Assembly: GCF_950023065.1 (NCBI RefSeq)
Contig: NC_088679.1
Span: forward strand, 16,492,001 to 16,556,000
Reading direction: 5' to 3'
Source of the DNA: Planococcus citri
Taxonomy: Eukaryota > Arthropoda > Insecta > Hemiptera > Pseudococcidae
Length of the DNA: 64,000 bases
Of the stretch, positions 44,460 through 55,420 are shown piece by piece. The notes under the pieces are model-generated. The model was not told the DNA's origin and did not search any database. It saw only the letters and a program-made list of their open reading frames with translations. Position 1 is the stretch's first letter; the number at the start of each line of letters is the position of its first letter. Position numbers and translations under genes: made by a program.

Positions 44460-46640
44460 AGTCTGTTGTTCAAATAATTGTTGAAAATTGCATAAAAGCA
44501 TATTTTCAAAACGCATTTAAATGATTGAAAATTACCAAAAATTGATGAAATTTCATCTAAATTCGTCTAAATTTACAAAAAAAAAAAATTAAAATTATTT
44601 TAAAAAATCACTAAAAACTGATGAAATTTTAGGAAAATATGACAAATATTAAGTCTGACGTTTAAGAAATTGAAAAAAAATATAAATATTGAAAAAATTA
44701 CCAATTTCTGGAATTTTTTCCAATTTTGCTCGACTTTAATAAACGAAAAAAATTCAGACGAATTCTTGACATGTCAGATTTTTCAAAACTAAAAAAATAT
44801 CCAACTTCTTAAAACTTGGAAAAAATCATTAAATTGTTAAAATTATGTCAAACTTTCAAAAATAAAAAATCTTCGAAATATTATTAAAATAAGAAAGGTA
44901 TAGAAAGTTGACTAAACATGAAAAACTGCTATCTTGAATTTCGAGTTAATTGGGCAAAATTTATCAAAAATTCAGTGCTAAAAAAATTGAAAAAATTGAG
45001 TTTCAATTTTCAGTTTTCAAAATTTAGAGTTTTGAGTTTCAGTTTTCCTCTTGTTGTTTTCAAATTTCAGTTTCAGTTTAGTAATTTATTGTTATGTTTT
45101 TTAAAAAAGCAAAAATACTGATGAAAAGTTTCCACCTACCTTGATACCTTAAAAATTGTTTCTAAAAAATAAAAAAAAAAACGTGAAAAATTGTAATATT
45201 TTACTGATGCTGGTATTCGGCAATACAAACATTTGACTATTTTCAAATTTTGTATTTGAGACTTGAGAGTTGAAGGAAGGAAACTTGAAGTTTGAATTTG
45301 AAGAATAAACTGGCTCAAATGGAGGGAAAATGGCTAAAAAAAAGAGACTGAAAACCCGAAAATAAAATGAAAAAAATTTCAGTTTCAATTTTTTGAGCAT
45401 TTTAGTTTCTGTTTTATCAATTTACATTTTCAGTTTCGGTTTTTCAGCCATGTAAAAATTGCGTAAAATTCCATTAAAACGCGTTAAAAATGACCTAAAA
45501 ATACTTCGAAAGCATTTAAATGATTTCAAATTACAAAAAAACTGCAAAATTTTGTGATAACTGACCTCAAAATTGTTGTAACATGTTACGTAAAAATGAC
45601 CTCAAAATACTTGAAAATCATTAAAATGATTCAAAATCACCAAAAACTGATGGACTTTTTGCAAAATTTGTCAAAATTCGATAAAAAGTTCCATTAAAAA
45701 ACATCCAAACATTAAAACATTATTAAAAACCGTTAAAAACTGATGATATTCCTAGAAAATGTAACAGAATTCACAAAAATTGCGTGAAATCGTCATTAAA
45801 ACGTTATAAAAAATAAGATAAAAATGATTAAACACATTGAAAGCTGCACAATTTTGAAGGAAATTCGACGAAGTGTTGAGAAAATTGCACAAAATTGTTG
45901 AAACAGGTGAAAAATTACATCAGAACCCTTGAAATGCATTAAAATCATGCAAAAATGTTATACCTAAAGCTGATGAAATATTTCAGCAAATTTTGTCAAA
46001 ATTCAGTAAAAAAAATCCAACATTAACAGAATGCAATAAAATTAATAAAAATAATCAAAAACTGATGAAAAATTAGAAACACTGATCCCCATTCAGTTTG
46101 AACACGTTGAAAATGACAAAAATAATTAAAAGAACCAGAATCATTAACATTTCCTTCAAAAAAAAAATAGCCAAATTTGATGAAATTTTGAAGAAATTGC
46201 ACAAAACATTGTTAAAAATGTTGAAAAATGTTGAAAATGGTATTTAAAAAAACCATCAAAACCATTACAGAATAATCAAAAACTGATGACAATTTGAATA
46301 ACTTGATAATATCCAACGAAAGTTGCATAAAACGTGATTAAAAATCGTAAAAATAATTAAAATGTACTAAAATTATTAAAAATGACAAATAATTAATAAA
46401 TTTTCGAAAAAATTTGGTGAAATTTAGTGAAAACTACCTACACAAAACATCATTAAAACATGTTAAAAATAATTTCAGAATTTTTAATTAAGAAGCACCA
46501 AAAACTTATAAAAATTTCATTCAAAAGCAAAATCTACAAAAAATGATATAAAAATACTTTCAGAGCATTAAAATTATTTCAAATTTTACCAAAAATAATA
46601 AAACTCCTGTTGAATTGGGCAACAATTTGGCAAAATTTGG
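44460..46640 (+). repeat. A-rich degenerate array
   Basis: Strongly A-skewed plus strand. A core, ATTAAAATGATTCAAAATTA then CCAAAAACTGATGAAATTTT, recurs many times with GTTAAAAATGACC and GTCAAAATTCG spacers, at irregular spacing of roughly 100-150 bases. Short frames on the complementary strand are artefacts. Confidence 0.7.
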
Positions 46641-48174
46641 CAAAATTTGACAAAAATGTTGTGTCTTCTAAAAAGTGTTTGTACTCAGGAGGAAGTTACA
46701 AGTCTAGATAACTTGATAATACTTTATTCATATGAGGCAGATTCACCTTTCCCTAATTTAACCCTTCTTTCTCCTCTTTCTCTTTGTAAAAATGATCCAG
46801 TTTTGTTGCCATTAATTCTTTATTCGTATTTCCTCAATCTTGATCTAATGACATTTGTACCTACATCTACTTTTGCATACTTCTGCTTCGTTTTAATAGT
46901 GATTTTTAAATCTCATTATTCGAACAAGATAATCAACAAATTTACTGCTACAGATTACTCGCAGATATACGTTTATGAGTAGGTATATTTTTGGCAATTG
47001 AGATCATTAAAAGCGTCCAACTAGGCATCTCATCTTATTTATGCGGTGCATACGTATTACGAAACTGGTAATTTGTACAGTTTACGTATAAACTTTTCCT
47101 TCTACCGCGTTCCTTTCTTGGCAGATTCTTTTTCGTTTTGCTGCCTTATAATGCGTGGGTCTATACTCTATACGTATCAAAAATTTGTATCAGGCTATAA
47201 TACCTACTGTATTGGCTAATTACATAGAGGTATTAAGGAGCGAAACCCTCGCAAAAAATCCATAAATAGGCACCATCAAGGTTAGAAAAAAAAAGTGTAA
47301 TAATCGTCATTCTTGTGATATAATATCCATACCAAATAAATTGCTTCTAAAAAGGAAACCAAAACCGCACGATATAATAATTGTAATTCATCTCTATCGA
47401 TAACATAATACATTACCTATACCTAACCCTACTATAAGGTTGGTAAACATTAAACAAGTTGTCGAAGAAATTGAACATGAACGCTGATGTATGATGAGGC
47501 CAGGTAATTCGGCGAACTTGGTGTATATTTCAATGACACCGCAGCTGGAGCACTCGAAGAAGATCTTTATACTTTACCTACGCATGTTGAAAAATTATGA
47601 CTTATATTTATTTATAAATACTTACCTTATTGGATTACATAATGGTGTACTCGGCACTGTAGGCATTATAAAGCCTATACCAAAAATCCAGTAATCCCGT
47701 TAACGCGACGCGTTATTTATTTCAGCTCAAAACTCATAACTTTCAAGGTCTGTTATATGGAGTCTAGCTATGATTAACATAACAGCTTTCACTTGTAATA
47801 TATGGGCGCTGGTTTTCGTTCGATCATTTTTATTCGCGCTATTTTATACGTATAAAGTTCAAAGAATAGAAAGTGTGTGGAATACATGGTATATGACCGG
47901 CTCGGCTCAGCTCGGATCCTCTCTCGTGGTGCGAATGTGTCATTAAATTTTAAAATTTCGGAGATTTACGTAAACGCTTGCATGCTGCAGTGTAGAACTG
48001 TACCTGTACCTACGGCGCGGTGTAGACTGTAGATGAAGGAAAGTCTGCATTTTTTAATGTGCTGGTTGAACGTGATCTTGTGCGAGTGTGTGATTTATTG
48101 GAAGTGCATTCATTTTCCTGTATGAGTTGTTTGCTGGATGTGACGTGTTATTATGTATTGCATCGAAGCGGTCC
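46641..48174. other. Non-repetitive island with a 111-codon frame
   Basis: Composition becomes balanced after the A-rich array. The plus-strand frame 46647-46982 has a hydrophobic C-terminal half but no recognisable family, and its first codons lie in the array, so it is probably chance. CTCGGCTCAGCTCGG near 47902 is an unusual GC-rich patch. This island is the target of the element that follows. Confidence 0.35.
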
Positions 48175-48816
48175 ATGTGACAGTAGGGTGGCCCTTATTT
48201 ATACTTGGTGGGAAAAAAAAATTTGAATTTTTTTCGGGACACCCCCTAGTTTGGTGCCACTCCATGAGAAAATAACGCATAAAAAATTTCAACTCCATTG
48301 ATGCATATTTACCCGTGCCGCACACCACTTTTCGTAATGATAGCGTCACGCGCGCGAGCTCAGTACTATTCCACTACAGACCCGTGGCAAACGAAACGTA
48401 CATTAACGCGCCTCAACTTCAACTTGTTTTTTCAATCTTAAACGTTCTGGTTTGTCCTAACTAGAGGATGTTCGAAGTCATGCTGTTTGGGGTGAGGTGT
48501 TCATGTCATTTTGCCGACAATATTTGTAATTCTTGAGACAAAACTCAAGATTTTAACCCAATCGATGGGTATAAAAATGTTTAAAAAGGGAGTGATACTG
48601 TTTGGAAAAAAAAATACAATACTAATTCGATTTTTTTTATTGTATGTATTATTTTATATAATTTTTCAATTTAAATAGCCCAAGTGAACTGAAAGCAAAC
48701 GTTTTGAAAAATTTATAATTCAAAAAATAGAACTATTTACTTCAAAACAATGGGTTTTCTAATATCATCAGCAATTATTTTTAAAATTTATAATCAATAG
48801 TTTTTTTAAATTGCAG

Positions 48817-49490
48817 GGCTCGTACTCATTTTTTCCAAAAAAAAAGGCCAATCCAGCATTCATTTATTAGTAACCCAAAAAACTCGAAAAAAAAGTAACC
48901 AAAAAAGTGACAAAACAATTGTGCAATACATTTCAATGCACAAAAAAATCACCAAAAAAACTAGAACTTTTCGCTTTTAATCAAAATTTCAAAATGAAAT
49001 TCAATAATTTTAGCAAAAAGCGGGACTCTTTGGCAATTAGGTACTGCCAAGGAAGTACTTTTTGGCAATTTTGGATTAAAAATTGAAAATTTCGCGATTT
49101 CTGAGAATAATAGTGCGACTTTTGAATATTTCAGCAAAAAAAATGGCTTGTTAGTTAGGGATTTTTGGCAAAAAACTACACATTAGAACAATTTATTGGA
49201 AAAGAGTGGGAGCTTTTTTATGCAAACAACAACATAATTCTTAGCAAATTTTGGCAAAAAAAGAAAATTCTACATAATTTTGGTAAAATGCGAGCATTTT
49301 TGCCATTTTGATAGAAAACGAGACTGCAACAATAATTTCAGGAAAAAGCAGGACTTCATAGCAATTCTCAGCTCAAAAGCGAAACTTTTTATGTAGCAAG
49401 ATTTTTTTCATGGTAAATCAACAGAATGGACTTCAAGCTTTTTTAGGAATAATGGACAAAAAGTAATGGTACTATTTGGCAATTTTTGGC
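48817..49490 (+). repeat. Family B element (copy 5) nested in the long-TIR element
   Basis: Starts with CAGGGCTCGTACTCATTTTT, then AAAGTAACCAAAAAAGTGAC and TTTCAATGCACAAAAAAATC, then degenerate plus-oriented minisatellite units. This is the clearest left end of the family. The right end is missing or unrecognisable. Confidence 0.7.
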
Positions 49491-49666
49491 AGCAAACTGA
49501 TCTCTATAGTGGGGAAAACCAAACACTGATCTTCAAGGGCATATCCCTCTTCCCTCCTATGCATGCATACACCCAATAAAGAACTTGATAAGCTACCTGG
49601 AATCAACAACCAACTTACAACATGTAAGAGATAAAGGACCGGGGTACAAGGAGTCTCATTCCCCAC
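49472..49666 (-). other. Unassigned 64-codon frame in a complex internal segment
   Basis: Lies in a GC-richer segment unlike the surrounding repeats. The peptide has ordinary composition with leucine-rich hydrophobic parts. No family is recognised. It may be a captured fragment of other DNA or a relic of the element's original interior. Confidence 0.15.
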
Positions 49667-50113
49667 GCGTTATCGTGGAGAAATCCTGAACTCGCGCGCC
49701 TGATGCTTACATTTCAAAAAGGGGCGTGCGGCACGGGTTAATATGCATTGATTGAGCTAAAAATTTGTGTACGTCATTTTCTCATAGAACAGCACCAAAC
49801 TAGGGGGTGTCCCAAAAAAAATTCCAAAATTTTTTTTAAGGGCCACCCTAATGTGACAGCGACCAGCGTGATCAAAAATGCAAAAAATTATGTAAAACTC
49901 AAATTTTGGCAGTTTGGTATTTCTCGTGAACGCTAATGAGATTTTTTCCAAGTGTAAGCAATTTCCTTCAAATATTTTTAATCTTAATTTGTGGAGGAGA
50001 TCAAATCCTTCTAGAAGAGAGGGAGGTATGATCTACGAGTAAACTACTTCCAACCATTTCTGATGCATTTCCTCCCTTTTTTCTTACTTGCTAGAACATT
50101 TTATTTTTTTTAA

Positions 50114-50215
50114 CAGGGCCATCGAGAGTCAATGCGGGCCTGGGGCAAATATAATTTGGCCCCATCTCTAGGAACGAAACTATATTGACGGGTTTTGAGA
50201 GGGGGAGAGAGGGGG
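50114..50215 (+). repeat. Family C terminus
   Basis: Begins CAGGGCCATCGAGAG, followed by GGGCCTGGGGCAAAT. It is the inverted counterpart of the ends near 29735 and, more diverged, 53395. The CAG start is hAT-like. The partner end is not identified here. Confidence 0.55.
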
Positions 50216-50339
50216 TTCAATCAAAAATTTTCGTAGGAAAAAAATACCAATTTCGCCAATTGATATATTCATATGACTTTATTAAAATTTCCAGTTTCTG
50301 TTTTGGATTTTTAGGACCCCAAAAGTGAATTTTTTGGGT

Positions 50340-50530
50340 ACAATTTATTGTTACGACAGATAGGCTTGGCAAATAAAAGAAAAGCTCGACAAAAATAAAA
50401 TTGAACCACAGAAAAATAAATAGGTATGTACATTTGCACGACAGATGAAACATCACGATAAATAAAAAATTGAACGACAAATGAATTATTTGCCTCACAA
50501 TTGCAAAAAAACATCATGACAGATAGATAT
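50340..50530 (+). repeat. Partial ACGACA-repeat element (family D)
   Basis: ACGACAGAT, CTCGACAAAAATAAAATTGAA, TGCACGACAGATGAAACATC and ACGACAAATGAATTATT repeat at intervals of 30-40 bases, as in the left end of the complete element at 51891. No termini or duplication found. Overlapping short reverse frames are artefacts. Confidence 0.6.
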
Positions 50531-51165
50531 TTGTTAACACATCTGCTTCTATGTATTTATTTTTCTTTTAAACACTGTCAACACGTTTATTTTTACAAAA
50601 AAAATACAAAATACTTTAATAAAATGGGAAAAAAATCTAAAAATTGAATGAAATGATATCACGTCATTAAAAATGCTTAAGTAATTGCTGTATTAACATC
50701 GTTTTTTGTTATGATTATTCAATAGTGACCCTGGCAACCTATAAAAATGAGTAAAATTTTGCAAAAAAAATTCAAATACAAAAAATAAATGTTTTTGAAC
50801 ATTTTTGAGCAGCTCTGAGCCCAGAACTACCTAGTACCTAACTACGTACCTACCTCTCAAAAACAGTTAAAATGTCGACAAAAAAACCAGAAATTCTTGG
50901 CAGGAAGATAAAAAATTTCCATCAAAATGTTATTTTTACATTTTTGAGAATTTTGACCTTACAACTGGATTGTGATTTTCGGGATTTTTAAAACTGGTTC
51001 GTGCAATCTATCAAAATGGTTTAATACATAATTTCAGCAGAAACTCGAAAAAATTTTATCACAATCTTTTTTGAGCACTTTTGATTTTGAAGAATGTTGA
51101 ACCCAAAATTGAGTCATGATTCTCTAGATTTCATCATTTCGTTTCAATCATGTAGAGATATTTAT
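50531..51165. other. AT-rich spacer
   Basis: Nothing recognised. Confidence 0.5.
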
Positions 51166-51882
51166 GTAGGTATTGTATGCTGTCGTTGAAAATTGTATTC
51201 TGTCACTTAGACATGATTTTTTTGTTGGAAGGAATTGTTCGTGATTCATAACAAACTGTAAGGCGAGAAAAAGTACATTTTTAAATGGGTTTTTTACTTC
51301 TTTAGCGAGCTGTGCATCTATCTCTAACAGACCTCGTACCTATCTGCTACGGCATGTATAGGGACATTGTTAGGTAGGGACTCGTAGGCTATACCTATAG
51401 CTTACGACGCGAGTGCTCTGTGTGTCAAAATTCAGTCTGTATATGCACTTACGAGTGGCATGTACAGCTCACGTAATTCCTGGCCATTAGCTACGGCTTG
51501 GGGATTACAACCTGGTACCTATATACTTCGGTAGGTAGGTATGGAGTGAGGGTGCTCCTGTCTCTCGGCTGCTCTCGTGCCCGGTACTGAGGGGTATAGG
51601 ATTGGTAGGGTGTCGATGGGATAATCCCATAGGACCATAGTCCTTAGATCAGTTTTTGTTTCCTTTTTGTATTTTGTTTTTTTGCCTTTACTTTTCTTTG
51701 TTTTGACTTGTATATTTTGTTGTTTTATTCCTCAAATATATAAGATTTACCAGTACTCTCTGAAGTGCTTAAAGTTTTTTTATTTACCAAAAAGCAGATG
51801 GCGAGGCGGTAGTTCGCCAGACATTCGCGAATCTACGAGATAGATAGGTCTTCCCTTAGGATTGCATTAGGTTCACTTACGA
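51166..51882. other. Non-repetitive island, target of the ACGACA element
   Basis: CpG- and TAC/GTA-rich DNA with many GGTAGGTA and TACCTA words. TTCACTTACGAGTGAATAG at the right edge is an imperfect palindrome whose last eight bases became the target duplication. A similar CGCTTACAAGTGAATAG occurs at 52810. Confidence 0.35.
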
Positions 51883-51890
51883 GTGAATAG

Positions 51891-52748
51891 GGGGAATATA
51901 TATTGGCACGACAGAAAAAGTGATTCGAACAACAGGACATTCAAACAACAAAATAAGGCATTGTAACGACAATTTTCAACAATTTTCAATGACAGTCCAG
52001 CACGACAACTGAAGTGATACAAACGACAATTCGATCTCATACAAACGACAAAAGAAATGTAATCCACATCCAAATAAATTATTCCCCGCCAAAAAAAGAA
52101 TTGCCCGGAAAAATAAATTATTCCCCGCCAAAAAAAACAAAATGCCCGGCAAAATAAATTATTTCCCGCCGAAAAATTTTTTTCAGAGAAATAACTCATT
52201 TTGTGACTATGCAAGAAGTTCATTTTTGAGTTTCTTGATTTCATATGGCTGAACTAATTGCTGAGCAAGGTCAAAAAAAGCACTGTGCAAGCATACTTTA
52301 GGTAGGTACCTATGCACATTCGTCTCAAGCTCATTGAAGTTCCTGCTGAAGGGAAGTCAATTCCTTTGGGACAGAAACGGAAGAGAGGCAGATCCTCAAA
52401 AGTCAAAAAAGCACTACTTGTATAATGATACATACTAAATGAATTGTGTGTTTTTTTTTAATGTCGTGCTTTTTATCAATTTTTGATGTGCAATTCGTAT
52501 TTTTTCTGTCGTTCACTATTTTATTTCTTTGCCGTGCACGATTTGTCGTTAAATGTTTTATATAGATGTGCATTAAATTATTCTGTCGGGCAATACCTTA
52601 TATCGTCGTTGACATTGATTTACTGTCGTTCAAAAACTTTTTTCGTCGTGAAATAATTCTTTTCCCGTGCAATGCCTTTTTCTGTCGTTAAAATGCCCTT
52701 TTTTTGTCGTTAAAACGCCTTTTTATGTCGTGCCGATAAATCACACCC
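51891..52748. mobile_element. 858-bp element with inverted ACGACA-minisatellite ends (family D)
   Basis: Flanked by a perfect 8-bp duplication GTGAATAG (51883-51890 and 52749-52756). Both ends start GGG and share GGCACGACA at positions 15-23. They continue as inverted minisatellites of AACGACA/GGCATT type (plus strand left, minus strand right). A 38-bp subrepeat with ATTCCCCGCCAAAAA and TGCCCGG occurs three times at 52070-52175. The reverse-strand frame at 51873-52244 is a repeat artefact. No transposase. An 8-bp duplication suggests hAT, but a GGG terminus is not the usual hAT form, so the class is open. Confidence 0.88.
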
Positions 52749-52849
52749 GTGAATAGTGCTCTTAGCCAACCTAAGGGTTGTTTCAAATGATCGCTTGATG
52801 AATTAGCTTCGCTTACAAGTGAATAGCGTTCTCTTAATTTTTTCTTGCG

Positions 52850-53400
52850 CTTCAAAACTAGCCTCAGCGAAGCAAGGGCGAGAGTTTCTGGATTTTGAGA
52901 GGCCCAAAAATAATGTTTTTTTAGGAAGTTGATTTTGAAAAGAAGAGGACAAGTCCGAGCGAAGCGAGTGCAAAAACTTTTGAAAATTTGTATTTTGAAG
53001 GAGCTAAAACCATATTTTTTATGCTAGGAGTTTAATTTTTTGGCTTCTAAAATTTTAGAATTTGAAAGATTTTTTTTAGGGTGTTAATTTTAAAAAAGAA
53101 AAGAAAACAGGCTTAAGCGAGGGCAAAAGATCTTGAAAATTTGTATTTTGAGAGGCATAAAAACAATAGGTACTTTTTATGCAAAAACTGAAAAGTTTAT
53201 TATTTCACCTTTTAAAAAAATTTCTATTTTGAAAAAGGAAAGAAGCGAACGCAACAGCTTTTGAAAATTTTTGTTCTGAGAAGTGAAAAAAAACACGGTT
53301 TTCTTTCATCTTAGGCTCTTTTTTTTGCTGGGCCCTCCAGAAAGCGCGAGCCCGGAACAAACTGCCCTATTTGCCCCCCTCCCTCTTGACGATCCTAATT
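52850..53400 (+). repeat. Family C repeat with GCGAAGCGAGGGCAAAA units
   Basis: Three to four degenerate units of about 120 bases, each with AGCGAAGCGAGGGCAAAAG, TTTTGAAAATTTGTATTTTG and TTTTATGCAAA, end in CCCTCCAGAAAGCGCGAGCC and CTGCCCTATTTGCCCCCC. Same order as 29580-29735. Related units are inside the hAT element at 18471 and inverted at 58120. Confidence 0.7.
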
Positions 53401-53573
53401 TAAAATTGTTTTACAAATAATTGCCAGGATTTTTAGGTCCAGTTTCGATACGAGGGGTTAATTTAGATTGGTTTGACAGGTTGATTTCTTTGATGTAGGT
53501 ATCTAAGAATGTTTTCCATCTGTTCGAATTGCTTTTTGAAAATTATGTGATCTGTAAAAATGTTTTCAATCCA

Positions 53574-53613
53574 CTAATCAGTTTTTTATTTCGTTTTTTT
53601 GTTGCAGGTGAGT
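53574..53613 (+). promoter_or_regulatory. Candidate recursive (ratchet) splice site
   Basis: In order: a branchpoint-like CTAATC at 53574-53579, a T-rich tract (TTTTTTATTTCGTTTTTTTG), the acceptor CAG ending at 53607, then immediately the donor GTGAGT (53608-53613). A 3' splice site joined directly to a 5' splice site is the zero-nucleotide-exon form used for stepwise removal of very long introns in insects. It fits a plus-strand gene and lies about 21 kb downstream of the candidate donor at 32326. It may instead be the acceptor of a normal exon that opens with GTGAGT. Confidence 0.45.
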
Positions 53614-55420
53614 ATTTATTTCCTGTCATTAGAGTGAAATACATAGAACGATAGTACGAGTAAGTCGTTATTTTATTCGAGAATCTGTTATCTAAGTAGG
53701 TATCTATCTGTACTAGAGGTGTATTGCTGGGTACCTATATTGAAATGAATTCTGGCAGTCTCTGTTCATTGGACCAATTATGGTCTTCCTTTATCGACCA
53801 ATTAGGTTAAATTTTCATATACGTAGGTACCGTCATGATCATAAAACATTGATGTTTAAAAACTTTCAAATTCGAGGATCAAAAAAATAACAAAATTAGG
53901 TTCACAATTTTTTCAAATAAACCGATATTTATGGCCACTGCACGTCTATTTTGGCCAGTTCTGGTAGCATGATGTAATCAATTTTGATTATTTTATTCAT
54001 TTTTGAAAAATTACACTATGGGTATCGGGTACCCACCTACATAGTACCTACCTATGTACAAATTATTTGATAATTTTTAATTTGGAAAAACTTGAAATAG
54101 AAAGTGGTTTTTATTCCGTATCACCAACAGTTGAAGACGGTGGGTGGGGGGGGGGTTACATTTTTCTACTCAAGGGATTTCAATTTTATTTCAAGCAGTT
54201 TTTTGAACTTCGGACTTTGGGATTCTGAATTTTTCAATGATTTTTTTTCGTGGGCGTTTATAGTGAAAAATTTTGTATAGTTTAATCAACTCAAGGTTTT
54301 TCATTTTTTTGTTTAAATTATCTCAAAATTTTGTGAAAAATCAATGATCCTAGAGGAAAACTTTTAGAAACATGTTCATCAGTAGACTACGTTTTCTTTT
54401 TTTTTCTGGGTGTGGTTTGTTTGTGGTATTTTAAGCTGCGAATTTGGAAAGTTTGACAAAAATCAATTATTTGTGATGAGAAATTTGTTTTTTTTTTCAC
54501 AGTTTTTCCATCACAAAAATCAGTTTTTGGGCAAACGATCAATAATCTTACGAAAAATGAAAGGAAAAATTCACCTCACATTTGAAAATTGTGTGCCAAA
54601 AATCTGCGCATCTGTTTCTTTTCTTGATTTTCTTTTTTTTTTTCGAAATCCAATGACATCATTTCCACCCCCCCTCCTCACCACATTTGGGCTTTAAAAA
54701 AAAAACTGCATGTGGAAAGTAACTTCAACGCGAAAAAATTAGGTTTCGGAATTTTATATTTTGGGTTGGTAGCGCTGCCTGTCTTTCATTTTTCACGATT
54801 TGGAGAATCTAGAATCATTATGTATTTTTTGATATTGTGAATCTGGAAATAATTTTCTGAACCTTTTTCAAAACCGTCACTTTGATGACTCAACTTTTAT
54901 TATCACGAATAAAAGTTGAAAATTTTCCAAAATCAAATGAAAAAAGTTTAATCAAACTGAGCTGCGACTCTCTGAAATTTTTTTTTCTCTAAAAATTGTC
55001 AAAATGATAACTAATTTCAAAAAGAAAGGTTTATATAAATTTTTTTTTATTGAAACATTTTTCAAACATTTCATCGTTCTGACAGTTTTTTGAGCTATTT
55101 TGACTTATAAAAGAATTGCGAATAATTTTTTTTGTATTTTTATTGGTTGGCAATATTTGTAAAAATATGTCAGAAAATTGAAGAATATCGTGGTTGAAAT
55201 GCCAGGAAAACCGAAAATTGGAATTTTTTCTGGATTTATGTGTTTGTTTGAAGATTTTGACTTTTGTACAGCGTTCTTGGAGGCAATTTGATTATTTTAA
55301 ATGACATTGCTCCTTGATTTACAGCACGTAATAACTATAGATCATTTAGATGATTTTCAGTGCTGAAAGATGGATTTTTTTAGCATAATTATCGTTACTT
55401 AGATATGATTTCAAATTACT
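53614..55420. other. AT-rich, intron-like DNA
   Basis: Includes a G10 run at 54146-54155 and several TAGGTACC motifs near 53725-54050. A 95-codon frame at 54410-54697 is F/K-rich and unassigned. TTGATTTACAG near 55316 is a weak acceptor-like site. Confidence 0.45.

Larger units (their letters stand above)
48184..49850. mobile_element. 1667-bp long-TIR element with 9-bp target duplication (MULE-like)
   Basis: Ends read TAGGGTGGCCCTTA in inverted orientation, flanked by a perfect 9-bp duplication ATGTGACAG (48175-48183 and 49851-49859). The inverted repeats extend about 125-140 bases, sharing GGGACACCCCCTAGTTTGGT, ATGAGAAAAT and ACCCGTGCCGCAC. A long TIR with a 9-bp duplication is typical of Mutator-like elements, so that class is inferred. 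No transposase frame is present. The interior contains a family B element beginning at 48817 and a more complex stretch at 49495-49720. Confidence 0.93.

Noticed and set aside
46647..46982. 111-codon ORF as a gene
   Set aside because: Starts inside the A-rich array and lacks any recognisable domain.
51873..52244. 123-codon reverse-strand ORF
   Set aside because: It crosses the insertion border and reads the ACGACA/CCCCGCC minisatellite; its repeats (FFWRGIIYFSG-like) are translated subrepeats.
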